Assembly (NCBI GenBank): GCA_913054135.1
Contig: CAJXJK010000001.1
Location: 248,001 to 312,000, forward strand
DNA from: an uncultured Flavobacteriales bacterium
GTDB taxonomy: Bacteria > Bacteroidota > Bacteroidia > Flavobacteriales_D > Crocinitomicaceae
Reading direction: 5' to 3'
Length of the DNA: 64,000 bases
Shown here: one piece after another, positions 27,689 through 37,132 of the stretch
Layout: each line of letters begins with the position of its first letter
Position numbering within the stretch: the stretch's first letter is position 1
Position numbers and translations under genes: made by a program
Notes under the pieces: model-generated
The model's input: the letters and a program-made list of their open reading frames with translations, nothing else
The model's database searches: none
Told to the model about the DNA's origin: nothing

Positions 27689-28666
27689 ATGGCGGATATT
27701 AAAGAAATACTGAAAGAAAGAATTCTTGTTCTTGATGGAGCAATGGGGACTGAAATTCAGGCATACGGATTAGAAGAAGAAGATTTCAGAAAAGGATGGT
27801 TTGAAGATCACGACAAATCACTCAAAGGAAATAATGACCTGCTTTCTATGACACGTCCTGATGTCATCAAAGCCATTCATGAAGCTTATTTAGAAGCTGG
27901 TTCAGACATCATTGAAACCAATACTTTTAGCGGAACTACAATTGCTCAAGCTGATTATGGTTTAGAAAGTGCTGCTTATGATATTAATTTTCATGGGGCT
28001 AAAGTTGCCAAAGAAGCATGTGATAAGTACACGGCATTGAACCCTGATAAACCAAGATTTGTTGCGGGCTCAATGGGACCTACAAACATGACGCTTTCTA
28101 TATCTCCTGATGTCAATGATCCAGGATATAGAGCAACAACTTTTGACAAATTAGTTGTAGCCTATAAAGAACAGGCTAAAGGATTAATTGAAGGAGGATC
28201 TGACATTTTATTAGTTGAAACTGTCTTTGACACATTGAATGCTAAAGCGGCATTGTTCGCAATTGATGAAGCTCAAGCTGAGCTGAAAACTGAAATTCCG
28301 ATTATGGTTTCAGGCACAATCACTGATGCGTCGGGCAGAACACTTTCAGGTCAAACGGCAGAGGCATTTTTGATATCGGTTGAGCATTCTAACTTATTAA
28401 GCATTGGTTTAAATTGTGCTTTAGGTGCAAATGCTTTGCGACCCTATTTACAAGTATTGAAAAAGAAAGCTCCTTTCTTTGTTTCAGCACATCCTAATGC
28501 AGGACTGCCAAATGAAATGGGAGAATATGATGAGACGCCAGAAATAATGGCCGATCAAATTAAAACCTTCTTAGATGAGGGATTAGTAAACATTGTAGGT
28601 GGATGTTGTGGAACAACTCCGGCACACATAAAAGCAATGGCTGATTTAGTAGCCGCAAAAAATTAG
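27689..28666 (+). CDS. metH: Homocysteine S-methyltransferase domain protein (N-terminal half of split MetH)
   Basis: 325-residue soluble enzyme corresponding to the homocysteine-binding barrel of cobalamin-dependent methionine synthase. Family motifs are [13 protein letters not shown] at the N-terminus, the zinc ligand in IGLNCALGA, and the paired cysteines in [11 protein letters not shown], so the zinc site that activates homocysteine is complete. The start is the ATG at 27689, after the riboswitch; an earlier ATG at 27605 lies inside the riboswitch fold and is rejected. The folate, cobalamin and activation domains are encoded by the gene at 29229. Such a two-gene MetH is a known Bacteroidota arrangement. 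Confidence 0.94.
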   Translation: MADIKEILKERILVLDGAMGTEIQAYGLEEEDFRKGWFEDHDKSLKGNNDLLSMTRPDVIKAIHEAYLEAGSDIIETNTFSGTTIAQADYGLESAAYDINFHGAKVAKEACDKYTALNPDKPRFVAGSMGPTNMTLSISPDVNDPGYRATTFDKLVVAYKEQAKGLIEGGSDILLVETVFDTLNAKAALFAIDEAQAELKTEIPIMVSGTITDASGRTLSGQTAEAFLISVEHSNLLSIGLNCALGANALRPYLQVLKKKAPFFVSAHPNAGLPNEMGEYDETPEIMADQIKTFLDEGLVNIVGGCCGTTPAHIKAMADLVAAKN

Positions 28667-28668
28667 AT

Positions 28669-29103
28669 ATGGCAAAATTATATAAAGAAATAGACAAGAA
28701 TATCTTGGTAGCGATACCGAACCCTTCGAAAGAAGCGTATGAAATTAAAATCAAAATTCCTGAATTTACATTCCTTGGAGTTCAGCAACAGCCTGATTTT
28801 GCTTCAGTATTTTTAACTTTTTACCCAAAGGATAAAATTATTGAACTTAAGTCGTTGAAACAATATTCATTTCACCTAAGAGACATCACCGTTTCTTACG
28901 AGCGTTTGATCAATATTTTTTACGATCACTTGATGGAAGTTTATGATCCACAAAGAATGAGAATTACAATGATTTGCAACCCAAGAGGTGGTATTTCTTC
29001 AAAATTGACAATTGATTCAGATTGGTCAGCAAGAGGAGGAAAAGAAGAGTTTAAAGATTGGAACCAAGGTGGAGGAGACGACAACTGGAGTGTTGTGATG
29101 TAG
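28669..29103 (+). CDS. QueF-like T-fold protein lacking the catalytic cysteine
   Basis: 144-residue protein clearly related to the unimodular nitrile reductase QueF, which makes preQ1 from preQ0 for queuosine. Matching blocks are PEFTFLGVQQQPDFASV (31-47), ELKSLKQY (59-66) and NPRGGIS (104-110). In B. subtilis QueF the segment reads FTSLCPKTGQPDF; here the catalytic cysteine is replaced by Gly37 and one residue is missing, and the FHED pocket motif has become SYER (76-79), keeping the glutamate but losing the histidine. The QPDF aspartate remains. I infer that thioimide chemistry is lost and that this is a repurposed or ligand-binding member. It starts two bases after metH-N and sits between the two metH halves. 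Confidence 0.82.
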   Translation: MAKLYKEIDKNILVAIPNPSKEAYEIKIKIPEFTFLGVQQQPDFASVFLTFYPKDKIIELKSLKQYSFHLRDITVSYERLINIFYDHLMEVYDPQRMRITMICNPRGGISSKLTIDSDWSARGGKEEFKDWNQGGGDDNWSVVM

Positions 29104-29112
29104 AAGGTTCAA

Positions 29113-29226
29113 GATGACAAATGTCGTTTCTCGTTTTTCGTTTTTCGAGTGAATGACTGTGATAATTGAAAAATCGAAACACGAAAAGTCTCGCAAAGCA
29201 GAGACGTACGAAACACGAAACACGCA
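29113..29226. repeat. Imperfect inverted repeat of CGTTTTTCG/CGAAACACG type
   Basis: Between the QueF-like gene and metH-C the strand carries CGTTTCTCG, CGTTTTTCG twice at 29125-29148 and, inverted, CGAAACACG, CGAAACACG near 29174-29224. The element begins GATGACAAATG, the same word as in the repeat cluster at 9340-9545. It forms part of the untranslated stretch before metH-C and may fold in the mRNA. Confidence 0.55.
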
Positions 29227-29228
29227 CA

Positions 29229-31943
29229 ATGAGTTTACATCCTGACTACCAAGGTAAATACGAATACAAATGGAGCCACTTGCCTAATATGCGCATCAGT
29301 GGACTAGAACCATTAGAGGTAACGCCAGAATCCAATTTCATTAATGTTGGTGAAAGAACTAATGTTGCCGGATCAAAGAAATTCCTACGTTTAATTAATG
29401 AAGGAAACTTTGACGAAGCATTAGATGTTGCAAGAAATCAAGTAGAGGGTGGAGCGCAAATCATTGACATCAATATGGATGATGGTTTGATTGATGGTAA
29501 AGCCGCCATGGTTAAGTTCTTGAACCTGATTGCAGCCGAGCCAGACATTGCCAGAGTGCCTATCATGATTGATTCTTCTAAATGGGAGATCATTGAAGCT
29601 GGCTTGCAGTGTGTTCAAGGGAAATGTATCGTAAACTCAATAAGTTTAAAAGAAGGTGAAGAGCAATTTATCGCTCAAGCGAAAAAACTAAAACAATACG
29701 GAGCCGCGGTTATCGTGATGGCTTTTGACGAAGAAGGACAAGCCGATAGCTATGAAAAAAGAATTCAGATGTGTGAAAGATCATATCGAATTTTGGTTGA
29801 TGTTGTAAACTTCCCTCCGCAAGACATCATTTTTGATCCTAATGTTTTTCCTGTAGCAACAGGAATGGATGAGCATAGAAAAAATGCTTTAGACTTCTTT
29901 CAGGCTACGCGTTGGATAAGAGAAAATTTACCTGGTGCACATATTTCAGGTGGAATCTCAAACGTTTCATTCTCATTTAGAGGAAATAACACGGTGAGAG
30001 AGGCAATGCACTCGGCCTTCTTGTATCATGGAATAAACGAAGGTTTAGACATGGGAATTGTGAATCCAACCATGTTGGAAGTTTATGATGACATTCCGAA
30101 AGACTTATTAGAGCATGTTGAAGATGTGTTGTTGGACAGAAGGGATGATGCAACCGAAAGATTATTAGCATTTGCCGAAACCGTTTCAGGAGTTGCCAAA
30201 GAAAGAAAAGTAGATTTATCTTGGAGAGAAAATCCGCTACAAGAAAGAATTACCCATGCCTTGGTAAAAGGAATTACAGAATTTATTGATGAGGATGTTG
30301 AAGAAGCAAGATTGTCTGTTGATTTGCCCATCAAAGTGATTGAAGGTCATTTAATGACAGGGATGAATGTTGTTGGAGATTTATTCGGAGCAGGTAAAAT
30401 GTTCTTACCTCAGGTAGTGAAATCTGCCCGAGTTATGAAAAAGGCCGTAGCTCATTTGCTACCTTACATTGAGGCTACAAAAGAAGAAGGGTCTACAAAC
30501 GGAAAGATCTTATTAGCAACTGTAAAAGGTGATGTACATGATATTGGAAAAAATATTGTTGGAGTTGTTTTAGGATGCAACAACTATGAAATCATTGACA
30601 TGGGAGTAATGGTTCCGGCTGACAAAATATTAGCGGCTGCCAAAGAACATAATGTTGACGTTATTGGGTTGAGTGGATTGATCACTCCATCATTAGATGA
30701 AATGGTTCACGTGGCCAAAGAGATGGAGCTAATCGGCATGGATATTCCATTATTGATTGGTGGTGCTACAACATCTAAAGTACATACTGCAGTTAAGATT
30801 GACGACAATTACAATTCAGGACAAACTGTATATGTTTTAGATGCCTCAAGATCAGTAACAGTAGTAGGAAGTTTATTAGGAGGTAAGAGCGAAGAGTTCG
30901 TTGAAGATATCAAAACTGAATACGTTAAGGTAAGAGAGAACTACGCCAAAAAGAAAGACTTTAAGAAATTCTTATCTCTAAATCAAGCAAGAGAAAACAA
31001 ATTCTCAATTGACTGGAAAGAAGAAGATATTGCGGTTCCTAATAAAATTGGAAATCAAACTTTCTTAAACTACGATATCGCCGAGCTAAGAAACTATATT
31101 GATTGGACTCCATTCTTCTATACTTGGGAGATGAGAAAGAAATATCCAGACATCTTAACAGATGACAATTTTGGAACCGAGGCAACAAAACTTTACAATG
31201 ACGCTAACAACATGTTAGATAAAATCATTGCAGAAAACTGGCTTGAAGCAAGAGCCGTTTCTGGAATTTGGCCTGCAAATACAGTGAATGATGATGATAT
31301 TGAAATCTACACTGATGAAAGCAGATCAACGGTTGCTCACACCCAATTTGGAATGCGTCAGCAATTACAAAAAGCAAAGAATGCATCAAACGTAAATGTT
31401 GCCGATTTTATCGCACCAAAAGAAAGTGGGCACAAAGACTACGTTGGAGGTTTTGTTGTAACAGCAGGAATCGGAATTGAGAATAAATTGGCTGAATTTG
31501 AAGCAGATCATGATGACTATCAATCAATACTCTTAAAAGCTATTGCTGATAGATTGGCTGAAGCCTTTGCAGAGCGTTTACACGAAAGAACGCGTCAAGA
31601 GTTTTGGGGATATGAAGCCGAAGCTTTATCGTCAGAAGACCTCATCAAAGAGAAATACAGAGGAATTAGACCTGCTCCCGGATACCCAGCAAACCCAGAC
31701 CATACTGAGAAGCCAGGTCTGTTTTCTATTTTAGATGCCACTCAAATAACAGGAGTATCGCTAACAGAATCTATGGCAATGTTACCTGCAGCTTCAGTAA
31801 GTGGATGGTATTTTGCTCATCCTGAATCGCATTACTTTGGAGTAGGAAAAATTAAGATGGATCAAGTTGAAAGTTTAGCTGAAAGAAAAGGAATGAATGT
31901 GGCTGAAATGACCAAGTGGTTAAATCCTAACCTGGCAGATTAG
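29229..31943 (+). CDS. metH: Cobalamin-dependent methionine synthase, folate/B12/activation part
   Basis: 904-residue protein holding the remaining MetH modules in order: pterin-binding barrel (about residues 15-290, [16 protein letters not shown]), four-helix B12 cap (about 320-410), B12 Rossmann domain with the cobalt ligand His437 in [11 protein letters not shown], and the SAM-binding activation domain (about 565-904) with [12 protein letters not shown]. It transfers the methyl group of methyltetrahydrofolate to homocysteine together with the metH-N product. The ATG at 29229 ([15 protein letters not shown]) is preferred; an upstream start would place codons in the repeat. The operon is under the SAM-I riboswitch. 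Confidence 0.95.
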   Translation: MSLHPDYQGKYEYKWSHLPNMRISGLEPLEVTPESNFINVGERTNVAGSKKFLRLINEGNFDEALDVARNQVEGGAQIIDINMDDGLIDGKAAMVKFLNLIAAEPDIARVPIMIDSSKWEIIEAGLQCVQGKCIVNSISLKEGEEQFIAQAKKLKQYGAAVIVMAFDEEGQADSYEKRIQMCERSYRILVDVVNFPPQDIIFDPNVFPVATGMDEHRKNALDFFQATRWIRENLPGAHISGGISNVSFSFRGNNTVREAMHSAFLYHGINEGLDMGIVNPTMLEVYDDIPKDLLEHVEDVLLDRRDDATERLLAFAETVSGVAKERKVDLSWRENPLQERITHALVKGITEFIDEDVEEARLSVDLPIKVIEGHLMTGMNVVGDLFGAGKMFLPQVVKSARVMKKAVAHLLPYIEATKEEGSTNGKILLATVKGDVHDIGKNIVGVVLGCNNYEIIDMGVMVPADKILAAAKEHNVDVIGLSGLITPSLDEMVHVAKEMELIGMDIPLLIGGATTSKVHTAVKIDDNYNSGQTVYVLDASRSVTVVGSLLGGKSEEFVEDIKTEYVKVRENYAKKKDFKKFLSLNQARENKFSIDWKEEDIAVPNKIGNQTFLNYDIAELRNYIDWTPFFYTWEMRKKYPDILTDDNFGTEATKLYNDANNMLDKIIAENWLEARAVSGIWPANTVNDDDIEIYTDESRSTVAHTQFGMRQQLQKAKNASNVNVADFIAPKESGHKDYVGGFVVTAGIGIENKLAEFEADHDDYQSILLKAIADRLAEAFAERLHERTRQEFWGYEAEALSSEDLIKEKYRGIRPAPGYPANPDHTEKPGLFSILDATQITGVSLTESMAMLPAASVSGWYFAHPESHYFGVGKIKMDQVESLAERKGMNVAEMTKWLNPNLAD

Positions 31944-31951
31944 CAACTCTT

Positions 31952-32188
31952 TTATTTATTCTTATTGTGTTTCAGCCAATAGCGAACAATGATAAAGGGA
32001 ACAAATACAGCAGGATAAATTACAATTGGGTAAAGAAAAGAATCCCCATAGCTATAGCCAAAAGTGTCGTGCAAGACTGTGGCTGTGCACAAAATCACCA
32101 ATGCATACATTGTAAAGAATACCACCCATGCGCCTTTCGGAATGTACTTCCAAACACGCTTAAAACTATTGATGAAGTCCCGAATCAC
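31952..32188 (-). CDS. Small two-helix membrane protein
   Basis: 78-residue hydrophobic protein with two predicted membrane segments (about 19-41 and 52-70) and a basic C-terminus (RYWLKHNKNK). No family recognised. The start is GTG at 32186-32188, overlapping the stop of the next small gene as GTGA, so the two are translationally coupled. Both have the layout FxxxxxRVxxxIxxGxW...two helices, suggesting they arose by duplication. They converge on the end of metH-C with an 8-base gap. Confidence 0.65.
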   Translation of the reverse strand: MIRDFINSFKRVWKYIPKGAWVVFFTMYALVILCTATVLHDTFGYSYGDSFLYPIVIYPAVFVPFIIVRYWLKHNKNK

Positions 32189-32427
32189 TTATCAGAATCT
32201 CTAAAATAAATCCCCCAATGAAACCAAATAACTAAAGAGCAAGTGATTACTAAGTAAATGAGAGCTCCTAAAAAGAAAGATAGAACAAAATCAAAATACT
32301 CAGCCTGATAAATAAGCATGCCTAAACCGATAGTCGCCCAAAAAAGACCTATCAAAACCGTTTTCCAAACTCCCCAAGAGATGAATTCAATTACTCGCAT
32401 TACGTTTGTGAAGAATATCTTTATCAT
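32185..32427 (-). CDS. Small two-helix membrane protein (paralogue of neighbour)
   Basis: 80-residue protein with two predicted membrane segments (about 21-41 and 48-70) and the ending IYFRDSDK. Shared features with the downstream neighbour are a short amphipathic N-terminus with RVIEFISWGVWK against RVWKYIPKGAWV. No known family or partner outside the pair can be recognised. A two-component membrane complex is possible but purely inferred. Confidence 0.65.
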   Translation of the reverse strand: MIKIFFTNVMRVIEFISWGVWKTVLIGLFWATIGLGMLIYQAEYFDFVLSFFLGALIYLVITCSLVIWFHWGIYFRDSDK

Positions 32428-32502
32428 TTATCAGCACTAAAATTAAGGTTAATATTGTGTTAATGAACAAGAGTGAACAGTTAATCGTTATACTTTCATA
32501 CT

Positions 32503-33402
32503 ATGGAATCTATACTCATCACAGGAGGCTCAGGGATAATTGGAAGAGAAATCATCTCAAAAATTGATAAATCGAAATTTGAAGTTCGTGTCTTATCAAG
32601 ATCTAAAAAGAATGTTGATGGCTGTAAAGTATTTGGTTGGGATGTTGACCAAGAATTCATTGAAGATTCGGCATTAGAAAATCTAGATCACATAATTCAC
32701 CTTGCAGGCTCAAATGTATCAGCAGGAAGATGGACGAACGCGCGCAAAAAAGAAATTCTAGATTCAAGAATCAAATCAATTGAACTGATTAATTCTAAAC
32801 TGAAAAACCCTCTAAAAACTTTCATTTCGGCCTCTGGAAGTAGTTACTACGGAACGAAGACCGTTGAGCAAATATTTTCAGAAGAAGATGAGATTCAATT
32901 AGAAGCATCTGACTTTTTGGGAGATGTCACCCATAAGTGGGAAGCAGCTGCACTGAAAGTGAAGTCAAATCGAACAGTCATTCTCAGAACACCAGTGGTG
33001 CTCTCAAGAACCGGAGGTGCACTTGAAAAATTGATTAAACCAATCAAAGGCGGAATCGGATCTGCACTTGGAGATGGACAACAATGGATGCCTTGGGTTC
33101 ATGTGGATGATTTGACAAATGCTTATTTGTCAGCAATTGAGAACGACTCAATGACGGGTGCATATAATGTCTGTGCCACTAAGCATGCCACCAATTTAGA
33201 TTTTACCAAAGCCATTGCTAGAAACCTAAACAAAAATCTATGGGCGCCAAAAGTGCCCTCTTTTGTATTGAAAGCTATGTTTGGTCAAATGAGCGATATC
33301 ATTCTTAAAGGCAGCAGGGTTTCAGGCAAAAAAATTAAATCTACGGGGTACGATTATAAATTTGACAATTTGGATGAAGCCTTGAAAGATTTATTAAGCT
33401 GA
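32503..33402 (+). CDS. TIGR01777/SDR39U1-type NAD(P)-dependent epimerase-like protein
   Basis: 299-residue extended short-chain dehydrogenase. The N-terminus ILITGGSGIIGREI is the nucleotide-binding GxxGxxG loop; HLAGSNVSAGRWT is the family hallmark of the TIGR01777 group; SASGSSYYG supplies the Ser/Tyr region, and PWVHVDDLTNAY follows. A C-terminal DUF1731-like segment (LWAPKVPSFVLKAMFG) completes it. The substrate is unknown for the bacterial group (E. coli YfcH). Length normal. Followed 32 bases later by a hypothetical gene on the same strand. Confidence 0.9.
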   Translation: MESILITGGSGIIGREIISKIDKSKFEVRVLSRSKKNVDGCKVFGWDVDQEFIEDSALENLDHIIHLAGSNVSAGRWTNARKKEILDSRIKSIELINSKLKNPLKTFISASGSSYYGTKTVEQIFSEEDEIQLEASDFLGDVTHKWEAAALKVKSNRTVILRTPVVLSRTGGALEKLIKPIKGGIGSALGDGQQWMPWVHVDDLTNAYLSAIENDSMTGAYNVCATKHATNLDFTKAIARNLNKNLWAPKVPSFVLKAMFGQMSDIILKGSRVSGKKIKSTGYDYKFDNLDEALKDLLS

Positions 33403-33433
33403 ACCTATTTCTGATTTAATTGTAAATTGAATC

Positions 33434-33901
33434 ATGAAGTACATTTTACTCACATTTCTTTTATTTCAACTTTTTAATGTTTCGGGTCAAGATCATTTGA
33501 TCAACACTTACACCACTAAAAGCTCAATTGCAGGAGGAACTCCTGATAGCGGAACATCAACTACATTGCAGTATACTTTTGTGGCAAAGAAGAAATTAAC
33601 TTTGATCAACATTGAGGATGAAAAAGGCCCTATTGTTCTTCAAAAAAATGATACTATTAGAATCAATTACAGCACTTATTCAGCTTACAATTTCGGAATA
33701 ACTAATGACTTTGAAGATCCACCAAAAATTAAAGTTGCTAAATCTAAATTCAAAGCTTACGCATTTAGAAATCAGCAATATGTGACCGTGAAAATGAAAG
33801 AAGAACTTGAGCAAGCGCTTCAATATGAATTCAAAGACGAGAAATTTCAAGCCATTTGCAAAGAGAAAATTGACGAATCAAATTACTCAGCTGCGCCTTA
33901 A
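33434..33901 (+). CDS. Secreted hypothetical protein
   Basis: 155-residue protein with a signal peptide (MKYILLTFLLFQLFNVSGQ) and a mature part rich in Thr, Lys and Glu. The centre could be a small beta domain (LINIEDEKGPIVLQKNDTIRINYSTYS) and the C-terminus is helical and charged. I do not recognise the family. It is probably periplasmic. It converges on the CotH gene with no gap; the intergenic distance to the SDR gene allows co-transcription. Confidence 0.65.
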   Translation: MKYILLTFLLFQLFNVSGQDHLINTYTTKSSIAGGTPDSGTSTTLQYTFVAKKKLTLINIEDEKGPIVLQKNDTIRINYSTYSAYNFGITNDFEDPPKIKVAKSKFKAYAFRNQQYVTVKMKEELEQALQYEFKDEKFQAICKEKIDESNYSAAP

Positions 33902-36142
33902 TTACCTCACGATTAACTTCTTGACATCATCAACACCAGCAATTCTCACTAAATAGATTCCGGCACTTAAGTCAGAAACATCAAAATTTGAACCGCTCAG
34001 TAATTGAGTTGACTTCAACACCTTCCCCGAAAGATCGATAATATCTACTTGAGTTTGATCACCATCAAATACAAGCGTAACAACATCAGTGGCAGGATTA
34101 GGATATAATGCAAATGAGCTGGTACTAATCCCTTGGTCCAACTCTAAAGCCGTAAATGAGTTCTCAGCTGCATGAGTCGCCACCATAGGAATGTATCCAC
34201 CAGTTCCGTTCACATATCTACCATAAGTATGATTATCGGTTACTTCAGGAAAAGTAACTTCAGTTATCGGATTCATTGTTGCATCAGATAAAATCAAGGT
34301 TTCTCCGTTTGAAGTTAATTTGAATCCGGCATGTAAACCCGTTTGTGTAACATCATTATCACACCACACAATTAAATAGTCGTTTGCTCCTATTGAAGTT
34401 CCTGTCGGAAAAATCCATTTATTCAATATCAATTCATCATCTGTCAAAAAATATCCGCTTAGATCGACATCAGAGGCTGTGTTATTATATAACTCAATCC
34501 AATCATCAAACTCTCCGTCTTGATCAGAAGCAGTAATATTATTTGAAGGCATAATTTCATTAATTACCACAGAGTTAGAAACAGTCAATTCGTAAAATTC
34601 ATGTTCTGCTCTCACAGGCGAAAACTTTCCGGCATCTGCGTTATCGGCATAGATATAATATTGCATATCAGCAGCTATCAAAGTAACATCTATACCATAA
34701 ACACCATCAGATGCAGCTCCATCATTATGCAAACCATCATCAAACATTTCAAGTTTTTGAAAGGGATCAGCTTTGTAAAAACGATATCCAAGATGAGCGA
34801 AAGTTGCATCAGAAATATCAGCAGTGATGGTAACCATGGAGTTGGCGTCAGGGGTAATATTTGAAGGGGCAACATTTGAAATTGTCGGCGCTACCAAAGC
34901 GTAATCTGCCAAAGCCGTAATATAGGTTTCTCTATCAGCAAGCACCTCATCTACTCCATAACTTCCGTTTGGCCCCGAACCTACTTGATTATCCAAATTG
35001 TTAGTGAATTCAGTATAGGTGTACAAAGCGTTTGGATCAGCCTGTACCTCAGAATCAATTATGGTTTGCAGCTCTTCTGCCCGACTATAGTAATCTCCAC
35101 TTGTTAAGTTTTCTTCAACCATTGTTTTTACATGAGCCAAATACATTTTCTTATATCTAGGATTTGAAAACAATTGAGAGATCAATGGAAAAGTATTGTC
35201 GTTTTCTCTAATGTAAATATCCATTTCTGTTAAGTCTGTTAATCCACCAGGGGGTCCTCCGCCAGAATTAACCATTTCAAAACCACCAATACATTCGTTC
35301 AAATCCCAAATAATCGGAAGCATTCTTCCATGGTCATCTTCAATGAGGTAATAATTTTGTCTGAATGGCCCAGTATAGCTGTCTAAGTTCACTAAAACGT
35401 TATTGAAAGCTAACATCCAAATTGCTCGGTCAACATCTAAAACATTTTCAATATTTGAAAAGTCATTTTCTAAAGTATTGGTGTAGTCAACTAAAGCATT
35501 CCAACCTAAATCAGATTTCAATTCATAGAAATCAAAATAAGCCGAAGAGTCGGCGCCTAGATATTCCATTGATGAGCCATTGCCACCAAACACACTTTCA
35601 GGATTACATTTAATTCTTGTATTATCTCTATCAATGTAAAAATGATCTTGCATATAATCTTTGTTGATAGATTCTGAGCTAGAGAAGACTCCGTAAAAAT
35701 CATCATTGATATAAACTTTTGCATAATTAGACAATGGCATATCCATGTATTGTCTTCCTATTTCATACGACAGTACCTCTCTCACAAATGAAGGGTCATT
35801 TTTTCCGGATGATAGTTTCAGTGTTTCATATCCTTGATAGGCCTGAAAATCATAAATATCGGCAAGTTTTATTTTCAGAGGATTCTTGATATTACTAGCA
35901 TTGTAAGTAGAGTTCCCTTTATAACTCACTCCTACCGAATCGTACATTTCACCATTAATTTCACAGCTTCCGTATAGCAACTCGTCTAAATCATTAGCGT
36001 AATAAGTGTCCATTGTGGCATCCCAATCTGTATCTGTAAAAGTTATTCTGATTTCTGTGATATTATCAATATCATATAGCTCTTGCCCAAATGAAATAGA
36101 AGACAAGAAAAGGGCCATTGCGGCCAATTTGAATTTAGTCAT
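33902..36142 (-). CDS. CotH-like kinase with lamin-tail domain and T9SS type A signal
   Basis: 746-residue secreted protein. After a signal peptide (ALFLSSISFGQ), residues 20-300 form a CotH-type secretory kinase domain with FYGVFSSSESINKDYMQDHF and LPIIWDLNECIGGFEM; CotH kinases phosphorylate secreted proteins in spores and eukaryotic relatives. A domain around residues 500-620 starting VVINEIMPSN matches lamin-tail domains (FDDWIELYN..DVDLSGYFLTDD). The last about 75 residues (FALYPNPATDVVTLVF...GIYLVRI...KKLIVR) are a type IX secretion system type A sorting signal. The protein should therefore be moved to the cell surface and anchored. Whether the kinase is active is not tested; key Asp/Asn appear in IIWDLNE. 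Confidence 0.88.
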   Translation of the reverse strand: MTKFKLAAMALFLSSISFGQELYDIDNITEIRITFTDTDWDATMDTYYANDLDELLYGSCEINGEMYDSVGVSYKGNSTYNASNIKNPLKIKLADIYDFQAYQGYETLKLSSGKNDPSFVREVLSYEIGRQYMDMPLSNYAKVYINDDFYGVFSSSESINKDYMQDHFYIDRDNTRIKCNPESVFGGNGSSMEYLGADSSAYFDFYELKSDLGWNALVDYTNTLENDFSNIENVLDVDRAIWMLAFNNVLVNLDSYTGPFRQNYYLIEDDHGRMLPIIWDLNECIGGFEMVNSGGGPPGGLTDLTEMDIYIRENDNTFPLISQLFSNPRYKKMYLAHVKTMVEENLTSGDYYSRAEELQTIIDSEVQADPNALYTYTEFTNNLDNQVGSGPNGSYGVDEVLADRETYITALADYALVAPTISNVAPSNITPDANSMVTITADISDATFAHLGYRFYKADPFQKLEMFDDGLHNDGAASDGVYGIDVTLIAADMQYYIYADNADAGKFSPVRAEHEFYELTVSNSVVINEIMPSNNITASDQDGEFDDWIELYNNTASDVDLSGYFLTDDELILNKWIFPTGTSIGANDYLIVWCDNDVTQTGLHAGFKLTSNGETLILSDATMNPITEVTFPEVTDNHTYGRYVNGTGGYIPMVATHAAENSFTALELDQGISTSSFALYPNPATDVVTLVFDGDQTQVDIIDLSGKVLKSTQLLSGSNFDVSDLSAGIYLVRIAGVDDVKKLIVR

Positions 36143-36224
36143 GTACGTGAATTTCGTTCTTAGACCGCCTATTTAACAAAAGGTTTAATACTCACTCAAA
36201 AAAAAACAAGCTTCACTAATAAAA

Positions 36225-36255
36225 TTGCACTGAATCCCAAACTTAGCTATCTTTG
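36225..36255 (+). promoter_or_regulatory. Predicted promoter of the cupin/repeat-lipoprotein pair
   Basis: TTG at 36225-36227, a 20-base spacer, and TATCTTTG (exact TAnnTTTG) at 36248-36255. The ATG follows 13 bases later at 36268. Confidence 0.6.
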
Positions 36256-36267
36256 TACCTAGATAAA

Positions 36268-37131
36268 ATGAAGAAACTTTCGCTACCTATATCGCTGAGC
36301 AGATTAGTTGAAAAACTGGAGTCAAAAACTGACTTTTCGCCTGTTGAGCTTTTAAAAATTATTAAAGACGCAAATATTTCAGAGCGTCACTTATTTCCTT
36401 GGGCTGATTTTGATCATCCGAAAGTTGAAGGCTATGGTCGTAAACTTGTTTACACTGGTGATCACTTTGAGATAATGGTGATGTCTTGGGCTAAAAAAGA
36501 TTATACCGCAATTCATAACCACGGATATACTAAGTGGGGTGCTGTAAAAGTATTTGGTGCCTTAGAGCACATTTCATTTCAATTAGAAGAAAATCACCTT
36601 TCTACTTTGCATAAAGAGCGTTTAGAAAAAGGAGAAGTACTTGCGGTTAACCAAGATTTGATTCATCAAATGGGTAACCCGACTGATGATAATATTCTTT
36701 CAATTCACATTTACGGAACTCCAGAAAAACGATCAAACGTAACTGAGAATTCGGCGCTTTATGAAGTTGGAAAACATGAAACTCAAATAGTGAACGGAGG
36801 CGTTTTTTATGATTTAAGGAATGACATTATTGTTGAACGCTCACCTGGATTGAAATCGGATAGACTGACAGAAATTGGTCATTTCACTTCTCTTTTGAAT
36901 TTCTATTATAAATCAAACCAAAGAGGTGCTCAGTATAATAAGGCTGTTAACTATTTTCAAAACCGATCATTTGAAGGGCGATTCTCACTTGAACTTGAAC
37001 TAGACAGCAAAGGGATTCTGTATTTTATTGAACTCAGAAAAGCTCGAATTTTGCTCGAATTATTAGACGAGTCTACCAAAACAATTGACTCAATTTTAAA
37101 TGAGATTAACGACATAGAAAAATACTCTTGA
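36268..37131 (+). CDS. Cysteine dioxygenase-like cupin protein
   Basis: 287-residue protein whose N-terminal half resembles 3-His thiol dioxygenases. The likely iron ligands are His83 and His85 in IHNHGYTKWG and His133 in LIHQMGNPTDDNILSIHIY. The glutamate of normal cupins is absent, as in CDO-type enzymes. Residues 155-287 are a mixed helical extension I cannot assign. The substrate, if it is an enzyme, would be a small thiol such as cysteine or mercaptopropionate; this is inferred. ATG 36268 is preferred to a TTG at 36253 which lies inside the promoter. It is followed one base later by the FSEDWDNW repeat lipoprotein gene, so the two are made together. Confidence 0.72.
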   Translation: MKKLSLPISLSRLVEKLESKTDFSPVELLKIIKDANISERHLFPWADFDHPKVEGYGRKLVYTGDHFEIMVMSWAKKDYTAIHNHGYTKWGAVKVFGALEHISFQLEENHLSTLHKERLEKGEVLAVNQDLIHQMGNPTDDNILSIHIYGTPEKRSNVTENSALYEVGKHETQIVNGGVFYDLRNDIIVERSPGLKSDRLTEIGHFTSLLNFYYKSNQRGAQYNKAVNYFQNRSFEGRFSLELELDSKGILYFIELRKARILLELLDESTKTIDSILNEINDIEKYS

Positions 37132-37132
37132 T

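Noticed and set aside
31952-32209. Plus-strand open frame of 80 codons opposite the small membrane protein genes
   Set aside because: The minus-strand pair with coupled starts and membrane helices is better supported.
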